DNA of 64,000 nt from Catalimonadaceae bacterium JC749 (GTDB taxonomy: Bacteria > Bacteroidota > Bacteroidia > Cytophagales > Cyclobacteriaceae): NCBI GenBank assembly GCA_021730635.1, contig JAJNNC010000015.1, forward strand, positions 1 through 64,000, read 5' to 3'. The notes under the pieces were generated by a model, which saw nothing but the letters and a program-made list of their open reading frames with translations, did not search any database and had not been told where the DNA came from. The number at the start of each line of letters is the position of its first letter. Position 1 is the stretch's first letter. Made by a program: the position numbers and the translations under genes. Of this stretch, positions 35,208-43,373 are shown in pieces.

Positions 35208-36562
35208 ACCTGATCGCATTGAGTTGGCATTATATCAAATCCAGACCCTATAACACGGCGCTGAATGTCCTATTATTGGGTTTGGGCATCGGTATCATTG
35301 TCATTCTTCTGATACTGAGCCGTCAGGTGGAGGAAAAGCTGGTCAGCAATGCCAAGAAAATCAATCTGGTGGTAGGGGCCAAGGGAAGCCCTATGCAACT
35401 AATATTGTCCAGCATCTTTCATATAGACTATCCCACAGGCAATATTCCGCTGGAGGAGGCCAATATGATCGCGAAAAATAGATATGTGGCCAATGCGATT
35501 CCCCTGGCTTTAGGCGACAGCTACAAAACCTTTCGGATTGTGGGAACCAACCACGATTATCCTGATTTATATGAGGCTACCCTTCAGGAAGGGCGTTTAT
35601 GGTCTGCCTTGTTTGAAGTTACATTGGGTGCCCGTGTAGCACAAAGCCTGGGCCTGCACAAAGGAGATCAGTTTTATGGGCAGCACGGGATGGCTGCCGG
35701 TGGGCATGCCCATGAGGAGGTAGCTTATACGGTGGTAGGGATCTTGGCTGAAACCCATACCGTGTTGGATAACCTCATCCTCACGAAGGTGGAAAGTATC
35801 TGGGTCATGCATGATCATGCGCTCCTGGAAAAAATGGAAAATGCTGCCTCCCAAAGTGATCACTCAGAAGAGCATCATCATCTTCCGGCAAGTCACTCCG
35901 GGGAAACTAATCATCAGATACAAGAAGAAGAAAAAGCATTGACTGATAGTTTTCCTATAACCTCACCGTTAGACAACTCTCCACTGTCCGAAAGCTCTGA
36001 TTTATTACAGGATAAAGAAATTACTTCTTTGCTGATCACCTATCGTTCTCCCATGGCCGCTATTCATTTGCCCAGAATGGTCAACAGTAAAAGTTCATTG
36101 CAGGCGGCTTCGCCCGCATTTGAAACTGCCCGTCTGTTTGCCATGTTGGGCATGGGTGTTCAAATGATTCAGGGCCTGGCAGGTGTCATCATCCTGATTG
36201 CAGGCATCAGTATTTTCATAGCCCTGTATAATGAGCTGAAGCAAAGGAAGTACGACCTGGCCATTATGCGGTCTTTGGGAGCTTCCCGGCGGAAAGTGTT
36301 TGTCCATGTAGTCCTTGAAGGCTTGCTGATCACCCTGCTGGGCACGCTGGCCGGACTGTTGCTGGGTCATGGCGCTCTGGAATTATTAAGTAACCTGTTT
36401 TCTCAGTCTGAAGGCAGTGGTATGGATCTCAGCGGGTGGATCTTTGTGAAAGAGGAATGGATGATTATCGGGATGAGTATTTTGTTAGGCGTTCTGGCAG
36501 CCTTCATACCCGCCTGGCGTGCCTATCAGACAGATATCTCTACGGTATTAGCAAAACGATAA
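35204..36562 (+). CDS. ABC transporter permease, FtsX type, with a His-rich periplasmic segment
   Basis: 452-residue permease with one FtsX module: an N-terminal helix (TALNVLLLGLGIGIIVILLIL), a periplasmic MacB_PCD-like domain, and three C-terminal helices (GLAGVIILIAGISIFIALYN, LLITLLGTLAGLLLGHGALE and WMIIGMSILLGVLAAFIPAW). KYDLAIMRSLGASRRKV is the ATPase-coupling segment. The periplasmic part has two histidine-rich stretches: HGMAAGGHAHEE (about residues 165-176) and the cluster HSEEHHHLPASHSGETNH (about 219-238). Such loops usually bind Zn, Ni or Cu. Together with the following cysteine-rich secreted protein this suggests a metal-linked function, which remains inference. It is coupled to the ATPase gene by a four-base overlap. 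Confidence 0.9.
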   Translation: MNLIALSWHYIKSRPYNTALNVLLLGLGIGIIVILLILSRQVEEKLVSNAKKINLVVGAKGSPMQLILSSIFHIDYPTGNIPLEEANMIAKNRYVANAIPLALGDSYKTFRIVGTNHDYPDLYEATLQEGRLWSALFEVTLGARVAQSLGLHKGDQFYGQHGMAAGGHAHEEVAYTVVGILAETHTVLDNLILTKVESIWVMHDHALLEKMENAASQSDHSEEHHHLPASHSGETNHQIQEEEKALTDSFPITSPLDNSPLSESSDLLQDKEITSLLITYRSPMAAIHLPRMVNSKSSLQAASPAFETARLFAMLGMGVQMIQGLAGVIILIAGISIFIALYNELKQRKYDLAIMRSLGASRRKVFVHVVLEGLLITLLGTLAGLLLGHGALELLSNLFSQSEGSGMDLSGWIFVKEEWMIIGMSILLGVLAAFIPAWRAYQTDISTVLAKR

Positions 36563-36583
36563 AAATAATAAAAAGAAAACACT

Positions 36584-37048
36584 ATGAAGTACCTAACATG
36601 TCTGATCACTGCTTGGTGGATTGCGCTGGGGGTGCAGGCACAAGTAGAAAAAAAATTTTCAGGAGACCATCAATGGGCCACCTTAGCCAAAGTGTCCTAT
36701 AAGATAGTGAATGACCAATACGGAGAAATGAGTGTACCTGAGTTCAGCCAGGAAATTCAGCAGATGGATGGCGAAACCATAGAATTGACAGGCTATATCG
36801 TGCCGCTGGATGGATTGGAGGGAGCCTTTCGACCTACTCATTTTTTGCTCTCATCGCTTCCCTTGAGTGCCTGTTTTTTTTGTGGCACCGGTGGGCCGGA
36901 ATCTGTGGTGGAAGTGCAGCTTGAAGAACCCGTGGAGTATACTACCGAACCTATCACCATCAAGGGGATCTTAAAACTCAATGCCTATGACCCTTACCAG
37001 ATGATGTATATTTTGGAATCCTCAGAATTTGTAGGAATTGTAAACTAA
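36584..37048 (+). CDS. Secreted DUF3299-like protein with a CFFCG motif
   Basis: 154-residue protein with a signal peptide ending around VQAQVEKKFS. The core has IELTGYIVPLDGLEGAF, then HFLLSSLPLSACFFCGTGGPESVVEV, and a C-terminal beta part (ITIKGILKLN). The GYxVPL...FLLS...C pattern resembles DUF3299, an OB-like domain. Here the segment that is usually ACIHVPPPP is replaced by ACFFCGTGGPES, so a CxxC pair is present. The pair could bind metal or form a disulfide. It is the last gene of the ABC unit, 21 bases after the permease stop, and is probably the periplasmic partner. The DUF assignment is by pattern only. Confidence 0.65.
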   Translation: MKYLTCLITAWWIALGVQAQVEKKFSGDHQWATLAKVSYKIVNDQYGEMSVPEFSQEIQQMDGETIELTGYIVPLDGLEGAFRPTHFLLSSLPLSACFFCGTGGPESVVEVQLEEPVEYTTEPITIKGILKLNAYDPYQMMYILESSEFVGIVN

Positions 37049-37442
37049 AAAGTGTTTCCCTGGAGTCATGTAAAAATCTCTGCCAAAAGCGTTCATGATT
37101 TTCAAATATTTGAAATAATATTCTGTTTTTTATATATAAATCAGATTTTAATTTCACATTAATATAAAATTTTGCAATAAAATTTTTGATATTTAATAAA
37201 TTTCATAATATGTTTGCCTTAGTTCTTGCATATGTATGATTTTGAACTGGTTTTAATATTTATTGACCAATCTCTGAACAAAAACGCCCTGCTAAAAGGG
37301 TATTGATCACTAAAACACATAACAATTTGATCTGACCTGTTTTCTGTTTTCCTGCTATTGTCATTGGACTACTACTGAATCCATATCCTTACTGCCTCAT
37401 CGCAGTAGGTGATTATTTCTATCACTTTTAAACCAATTTTAG
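37049..37442. other. 394-bp intergenic region upstream of the second SusC gene
   Basis: No gene. It is very A+T-rich to about 37260 and holds a full promoter match at 37185-37216. It leaves a leader of more than 200 bases before the SusC ATG. I saw no clear terminator after the preceding gene. Confidence 0.6.
37185..37216 (+). promoter_or_regulatory. Bacteroidota-type promoter of the second SusC operon
   Basis: A -33 TTTG (37185-37188) and a -7 TATGTTTG (37209-37216) are separated by exactly 20 bases. Transcription should start near 37222, giving an untranslated leader of about 220 bases. Confidence 0.7.
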
Positions 37443-40400
37443 ATGATGAAAAGATCTCTACTATGTGTAGTATTGACTTTCTTTTCTTTTACCTTATATG
37501 CTCAGGAAAAGGTAATCGACGGGACTGTCACATCAGAAACGAACGAAGCGATCCCTGGTGTCAATATTACCCTCAAAGGTACCATGCTGGGAACCATCAC
37601 CGATATAGATGGCCATTACAGTCTTGCTGTCCCAGAAGAAGGGGATCCTGTCCTGGTATTTTCATTCATAGGCATGGTTTCCCAGGAAGTGTCGGTGGGT
37701 GATCAACAGCAAATAGATGTTTCCCTGGCTTCAGAAACCAAGCAGCTGGAGGAACTGGTGGTCACCGCCATAGGTATTGAGCGGGAAAAGAAGGCTTTGA
37801 GCTATTCTGTAACCGATGTGGAAAGCAATGCCATTACCGAAAAAGCTGAGCCTGATCCTATCAAAGCCCTGACTGGTAAAGTTCCAGGGGTGAATATACA
37901 GGCAGGAGGGGGGGCTGTGGGTGCCAATACCAATATTACCATCAGGGGTAATACCTCTCTGACGCAGAACACACAGCCGCTGTTTGTGGTCGATGGGGTT
38001 CCTTTCGACAACTCCACCTTCTCTACAGACGGTACCTCCGGCAACATGTTTACCAACCGGGCCTTTGACATTGATCCTAATAATATTGCTTCCATGACGG
38101 TGCTGAAAGGTGCAGCGGCAGCGGCCTTGTATGGTTCACGGGCAGCCAATGGTGTCATTGTCATCACCACCAAATCGGGCAATGGAGGTTCTGCCAAGGG
38201 ACTGGAAGTGAATTTCCGTTCTTCTTACTCTTTTGAAGAAGTGGCGCAACTTCCGGATTACCAGAATACCTGGGGCTCCGGTCAGCATCAGTCGCTGGTT
38301 GTCGCTTTTAACGGTAGCATTGGTCCTCTTTTCGATGAGTATGATTCAGTCCAGCATGTGTACGATGCCTCTCACCTACGGGGGACTGCCATCTATGATC
38401 AATACGCCGGGACCAAAATGGCTTACCGGGCCTATCCTAACAGTACAAGGGATTTTTTTCAGAGAGGTTCCCTCTTTGAAAATGCCATACAGATTAGTGC
38501 AGGTAATGAAAAAGCCTCATTGTCAGCCGGTGCTTCTTATACGGACAACGTAGGAATTATCCCTAATAGTGCTATCACAAGAACCAACATCAACATAGGC
38601 GGGAGAGCCAACCTTGAAAATGGAATCTTCATCAATGGAAGTATCAACTATGTGCAGACAGGTCAGAAAACACCCCAGGTGGGACCCAGCCTGGGCGGCG
38701 GTTCTTCCGTGATCGAGCGGCTCCTGTTTGTCCCTATCATGTATGACTTAACGAATCTACCTTTTGAAGATCCGGTCACAGGGGCGAACGTCTATAACAG
38801 GGCCGACGTGGATAACCCTTACTGGGTTGCCAAGTATGCGCCTTATACCAGTGATGTAGACCGGGTGTATGGCAAAATGATGGCAGGCTATGATATCACC
38901 GACTGGCTGACCGTGACCTACCAGATAGGGTATAATGCCTACACAGACCGAAGGAAAAGTGTGATCCAGAAAGGCTCCTACAATACGCCTTTAGGTAGGA
39001 TCACAACGGATGATATCTATAGAGAAGAACTGGACGGTAACTTGCTGTTAACCCTCAACAGAGACCTGACCACTGATATTAATCTGAGAATGATTCTGGG
39101 ACATAACGTCAACCAAAGGCTCACGGAGAGAAAAGTGAACGAAGGCAATGATATCATCGTTTTCGGCAACAATAATTTCACCAATACGGCCTCTCAGCGG
39201 GTGATCAGGGATGAGCTGTTCCGCCAACGGTTTCAGGGGGTGTTCGGCGACCTTTCCCTGTCCTATAAAGACATCTATTTCCTGAATATGGTAGCCCGTA
39301 ACGACTGGTCTTCCACCTTGCCTTCGCAAAACAGGAGCTATTTTTACCCTGGCGTGAGTGGCTCTGTGATTTTCTCCGAGGCGCTGAATATCAGTTCCAA
39401 CTTTTTTAATTTCGGGAAACTGAGGGCTGGGATCACCAGGGTAGGCAATGAAGCAGAACCGTATAAGACGTCTACACCGTTCATCACCAACAGTGAATTC
39501 AACAATACGGACTTCCCCTTCATACAAAATGGAGTGACCTACAATAGCCTGACCCTGGCGGATAATGCCGGGAGCCCGGACCTGAAACCGGAGTTTATCA
39601 AAGAAATTGAGCTAGGTACCGAGCTTCGTTTTCTCAGTAACAGACTGGGCATAGATTTCACTTTCTATGACAAGAAAACCACCAATAGTATTGCCTCTAT
39701 TGTTTTACCACCCTCATCAGGGTTCAGTACCCAACTGACCAATATTGGAACACTCAGAAACCGGGGGGTTGAACTAGGGGTTGACTTCACCCCCCTGGAA
39801 CTTAGCAGTGGTTTACGCTGGAACATCTTTACTTCCTTTTATCGCAACAGAAACAAGGTCCTGGATATGGGAGGAGTAGAACAGGTGGTAGTGGGTGGCA
39901 CAAGCAGCGGGGTGCTGGTCGTGCATCAGGTGGGCCAACCGGTGGGTCAGTTGTATGGACTGAAAATGATGCGCGACGATGAAGGGAACCTGGTCATTGG
40001 CAATAACCAGTTGGGCAGACCCTTGTCAGGAGGCTTAGGGGTTATCGGAGATCCAAATCCCGATTATATTTTAGGGGTGACCAACACCATCGAATTCAAA
40101 GGTTTCAGACTTAACTTCCTGATTGACTACAAGAAAGGAGGAGATATGTGGTCGCAGACCGCCTCTGAACTCATGGGGCGTGGGGTCGTAGATATTGGCG
40201 ACAGAGAGGCCGGAAGGGTTATTCCCGGGGTGTTGGCTAACGCGGAAGGAACCGGACCGCTGATCGTGGATGGTCAGAAAGTGAGAAACAATATTGTCAT
40301 AGGGAATTATGACTGGTGGTTCACCGATAGTTTTGGCGTCACCGGTTATACCGATGTGCATACCTTTGATGCTTCGGTGGTGCGCCTCAGAGAGGTCACG

Positions 40401-40625
40401 CTCGGCTATCAGTTTCCCCAGGTGCTGCTGGACAAAACCCCTTTTGGCAATGCCTCCATCACCTTCTCAGGAAGAAACCTGTGGTACAATGCCCCTAACT
40501 TCCCGGAAGTACTCAATTTTGATCCTGAAACCGCCGTATCCAGCGGGAGTAATTCCCAGGGACTGGATTATATCGGTGTGCCTTCTACCAAAAGATATGG
40601 TGTGAACCTGAATATTACTTTCTAA
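37443..40625 (+). CDS. SusC/RagA-type TonB-dependent receptor, second copy
   Basis: 1060-residue protein with a signal peptide (LLCVVLTFFSFTLYAQ), a carboxypeptidase-regulatory-like domain (GTVTSETNEAIPGVNITLKG), and the TonB/plug region: ELVVTAIGIEREKKALSYSV, DGVPFDNS, DIDPNNIASMTVLKGAAAAA and GSRAANGVIVITTK. The barrel ends RYGVNLNITF. The AIGIEREKKALSYSV version places it in a different SusC subgroup from the receptor at 3236. A SusD of the SusD-like_2 kind follows after 20 bases. The operon goes on to a metalloprotease, so the ligand may be peptides rather than glycans; that is inference from context. ATG at 37443 or 37446. Confidence 0.95.
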   Translation: MMKRSLLCVVLTFFSFTLYAQEKVIDGTVTSETNEAIPGVNITLKGTMLGTITDIDGHYSLAVPEEGDPVLVFSFIGMVSQEVSVGDQQQIDVSLASETKQLEELVVTAIGIEREKKALSYSVTDVESNAITEKAEPDPIKALTGKVPGVNIQAGGGAVGANTNITIRGNTSLTQNTQPLFVVDGVPFDNSTFSTDGTSGNMFTNRAFDIDPNNIASMTVLKGAAAAALYGSRAANGVIVITTKSGNGGSAKGLEVNFRSSYSFEEVAQLPDYQNTWGSGQHQSLVVAFNGSIGPLFDEYDSVQHVYDASHLRGTAIYDQYAGTKMAYRAYPNSTRDFFQRGSLFENAIQISAGNEKASLSAGASYTDNVGIIPNSAITRTNINIGGRANLENGIFINGSINYVQTGQKTPQVGPSLGGGSSVIERLLFVPIMYDLTNLPFEDPVTGANVYNRADVDNPYWVAKYAPYTSDVDRVYGKMMAGYDITDWLTVTYQIGYNAYTDRRKSVIQKGSYNTPLGRITTDDIYREELDGNLLLTLNRDLTTDINLRMILGHNVNQRLTERKVNEGNDIIVFGNNNFTNTASQRVIRDELFRQRFQGVFGDLSLSYKDIYFLNMVARNDWSSTLPSQNRSYFYPGVSGSVIFSEALNISSNFFNFGKLRAGITRVGNEAEPYKTSTPFITNSEFNNTDFPFIQNGVTYNSLTLADNAGSPDLKPEFIKEIELGTELRFLSNRLGIDFTFYDKKTTNSIASIVLPPSSGFSTQLTNIGTLRNRGVELGVDFTPLELSSGLRWNIFTSFYRNRNKVLDMGGVEQVVVGGTSSGVLVVHQVGQPVGQLYGLKMMRDDEGNLVIGNNQLGRPLSGGLGVIGDPNPDYILGVTNTIEFKGFRLNFLIDYKKGGDMWSQTASELMGRGVVDIGDREAGRVIPGVLANAEGTGPLIVDGQKVRNNIVIGNYDWWFTDSFGVTGYTDVHTFDASVVRLREVTLGYQFPQVLLDKTPFGNASITFSGRNLWYNAPNFPEVLNFDPETAVSSGSNSQGLDYIGVPSTKRYGVNLNITF

Positions 40626-40645
40626 TTCCCAATCAACGAACATCT

Positions 40646-42277
40646 ATGAAAATATTGATAAAACATCGAATAAGATTTGCCGCTGCCTTACTGACATTCT
40701 TTCTGGTCAGTGGGTGTTCAGAGACATTTCTGGATATCAATACCGATCCGAACAACCCTTCAGAGGCTACCCTTGATCTGGTGATGCCTGCCATACAGGT
40801 GGGCTATGTCTCCGCCTTTTTGAGAGATGTAGAAAGAGCCTCCGCGGCAATTGTAGACCAGGTGCATAGTGGCGATTATGGAAGATGGAGACTCACAGAA
40901 TCAGATTTTAACAATGCCTGGAAAGGTTTATATACAGAATCCCTGGCAGATATAGAAGTCGTCATTGCCCAGGCAGAGGAATCAGAGCAGTTAGCCTATG
41001 CGGGGATGGCAAAAATTCAAAAAGCCTATATTTATAGCCTGTTGGTAGACCTATGGGGCGATGTGCCCTTTCAGGAAGCTATGGATGCCCTCAATCCGGT
41101 ATACGATCCGGGGGCAGACATATATCCTCAGTTATTTACCTTGATCGATGAAGGAATGGCCGACCTGGAAGCGGGTGGTGTCATTCAGGCAGGGGCCGAT
41201 ATGATCTATGGGGGTGACAAGGCTAAGTGGAACAAAATGGCTAACTCGCTGAAGCTGAAAATGCTGTTGCAAACCCGAAAGGTAGACCCGACAGCCTCTG
41301 CAGTGGGTATCAGTGCCATCCTCAACAGCGGCCTGTACATCACAGCCAATGAGGAAGATTTTCAGTTTCAGTTTGGTTCCGGCATTGCCCCACAAAATGC
41401 ACATCCCTACTGGGTACAGGATTACAATACCTCTTCCCGGGCGGGTCTTCAGTCCAATTCTTTTTTTGTAAAACTACGCGGCGGGAGTCCCAGACGTCCT
41501 GGGGATTATACTAACATCAGTGCCAATGTGCGCTATGGGGTAGAAGATCCGAGGCTCCGTTATTATTTCTACCGGCAGGTAGGGGGTCTGCCGGAAGGAC
41601 ATGCCAGCATTCCCTGTGACCTCAATCAGATCGGTTGTTTTTTCCAGTATACCGGGGAGGGCTACCTGGGAAGGGACAGAGGCGATAACAGTGTGGGTCC
41701 TGCTGACGGAGCAGAATATACGGCCTATGGAGTGTATCCCGTTGGTGGATTGTTTGATGCCGATCAATTCAAGCAGGCTACTGTCAACGATGGAACCGGT
41801 TCCGGTATCTTTCCCATGATCACCAATTTCATGATGAAATTTGCTCTGGCTGAGGCTACGCTCACCTTAGAGGTTCCTGGTGATGCCAGAGCCTATCTGG
41901 AAGAAGGGATGAGAGCTTCTATCCTGAAGGTAATGAATGTAGGAGATCTGTTAGCCGCTCCTCCTACAGAGTTCAAACCTGCCGACGAAGCGATAAACCT
42001 GTACATCAATACGGTATTGGCAAAATATGATGCAGCCGATGCGGCCGGCAAGCTGGAAGTGGTCATGGATCAGGCCTATGTGGCCCTGTTTGGGAATGGG
42101 ATAGAAGCCTACAATAATTACCGCAGAACAGGGTATCCTAAGCTGATGCCTGTGGTGGATAACAATGAAGCGGGCCCTTTCCCCAGAAGATTGGTCTATG
42201 TGGTAGACGAAATAGGAGCCAACGCCAATGTGCCGAAAGACTATAGTGTGAGTAATCCTGTTTTTTGGGACAAATAA
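40646..42277 (+). CDS. SusD-like lipoprotein (SusD_2 group)
   Basis: 543-residue surface lipoprotein with signal peptide and lipobox (LVSGC), then SETFLDINTDPNNPSEATLD, the standard SusD-like_2 opening. Other family features are YAGMAKIQKAYIYSLLVDLWGDVPFQEA, ANSLKLKMLLQTR, and the C-terminal YNNYRRTGYPKLMPV and the closing NVPKDYSVSNPVFWDK. These differ from the RagB-like SusD at 6261 and fit the group that pairs with this type of SusC. It caps the SusC channel and selects the ligand. It lies 20 bases after the SusC stop and is followed by another lipoprotein, a typical surface complex. Confidence 0.93.
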   Translation: MKILIKHRIRFAAALLTFFLVSGCSETFLDINTDPNNPSEATLDLVMPAIQVGYVSAFLRDVERASAAIVDQVHSGDYGRWRLTESDFNNAWKGLYTESLADIEVVIAQAEESEQLAYAGMAKIQKAYIYSLLVDLWGDVPFQEAMDALNPVYDPGADIYPQLFTLIDEGMADLEAGGVIQAGADMIYGGDKAKWNKMANSLKLKMLLQTRKVDPTASAVGISAILNSGLYITANEEDFQFQFGSGIAPQNAHPYWVQDYNTSSRAGLQSNSFFVKLRGGSPRRPGDYTNISANVRYGVEDPRLRYYFYRQVGGLPEGHASIPCDLNQIGCFFQYTGEGYLGRDRGDNSVGPADGAEYTAYGVYPVGGLFDADQFKQATVNDGTGSGIFPMITNFMMKFALAEATLTLEVPGDARAYLEEGMRASILKVMNVGDLLAAPPTEFKPADEAINLYINTVLAKYDAADAAGKLEVVMDQAYVALFGNGIEAYNNYRRTGYPKLMPVVDNNEAGPFPRRLVYVVDEIGANANVPKDYSVSNPVFWDK

Positions 42278-42318
42278 CTGATTGATCATTGAAAAGAATT
42301 ATTGAAAATATGAGCACC

Positions 42319-43314
42319 ATGAAGAAAATATTTATCGTCATAGGCCTTTCTGTCCTCTTCGGGTCCTGCCAGGATGAATCCCTTTTTCCCATTCCAGATC
42401 CGGAATGGGCACCAGTAGCCGAAGTGCAATGGACCGACCAGAACAGAACCTTTTTCAATTATGCTGACCTCACCAATGCCGTCTTTGAATTTACACTTAT
42501 AGGCGAGGATTTTGGCTACGAGGAAGCCGAAGTATCCTCTATAGAGGTATCTGTGGCTTACAATGGCACGGGCAAACAGGTATTGGGAGAATATACGGAC
42601 CTGCCTGCTACAGTAACATTGCCAGCCCCGGAAGCGGCAGAAAAGTTTGGCCTGGCACTCGATGATTTGCAGCTCGGCGATGTCTTTACGTTTAGTTTTA
42701 TCGTGAAGACAGTTGATGGGGATGTCTATAGCGTGTATAATAACAACATTTGTAATCTGATCCGCATAGCAGGGGTTTGTACCCTGGATGCTTATGTGTT
42801 GAACCCTACTGTCGCACTTACTTCGGTTGATGCTTCTGAAAATGCTTACCAGGTGGAGGATATCGGTGTTTCGGGTGATGACAGCTATGTTTTTACACTG
42901 GATAAAAGGGATTTTACCGCTTTCTCCCCCGGTAGCGTAGGGGTTCAACTGGCATTGGTGGATGGCACGGAAGTGCACGATTGGAAAACATTGACAAACG
43001 TGACAAGCTTTCCGTCAGCTGTGACCATCACAGCCAGTGAAGCGGTTGCCTTGTTTGAAAAAACCACTGCCGATCTGACTGCAGGAGTTCATTTTGAGGT
43101 GCGATTTGTGTTCGAAGGACCGGCGGGTGCCTTTCATAACTATGGCTCTAAGGCTTGCGGTACGAATTTCCCCAGCAACGTTGTATTTCCTCAGCATACC
43201 AACGCTACCGGGGTCATACCCGACCTGAGCTGGGATAATCCGTATGGGGCCACAACGGCACCTGCCACTACTTCCACTTCAGGTACCTGTGCTTTAACCA
43301 TTGCTGTGATGTAA
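42319..43314 (+). CDS. Surface lipoprotein with two tandem homologous domains
   Basis: 331-residue lipoprotein. From the ATG at 42319 the signal peptide MKKIFIVIGLSVLFGSC ends in a lipobox. The frame is open from 42289 and an ATG at 42310 is also possible. The body has two similar halves of about 120 residues: TDLPATVTLPAPEAAEKFGL-type and TNVTSFPSAVTITASEAVALF-type segments each precede an L-x-x-G-x-x-F-x-F/V-x-F strand. The C-terminal end is Ser/Thr/Ala-rich. I recognise no named family; by position it is a SusE/SusF-like accessory ligand-binding protein on the cell surface. Cysteines at VCTLDAY and KACGTNF may form disulfides. Confidence 0.75.
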   Translation: MKKIFIVIGLSVLFGSCQDESLFPIPDPEWAPVAEVQWTDQNRTFFNYADLTNAVFEFTLIGEDFGYEEAEVSSIEVSVAYNGTGKQVLGEYTDLPATVTLPAPEAAEKFGLALDDLQLGDVFTFSFIVKTVDGDVYSVYNNNICNLIRIAGVCTLDAYVLNPTVALTSVDASENAYQVEDIGVSGDDSYVFTLDKRDFTAFSPGSVGVQLALVDGTEVHDWKTLTNVTSFPSAVTITASEAVALFEKTTADLTAGVHFEVRFVFEGPAGAFHNYGSKACGTNFPSNVVFPQHTNATGVIPDLSWDNPYGATTAPATTSTSGTCALTIAVM

Positions 43315-43373
43315 AAGATTGATCAGGGGACAGATCCTGACTATCTTTACCTCCTTCACCAATTCAGTCGATA

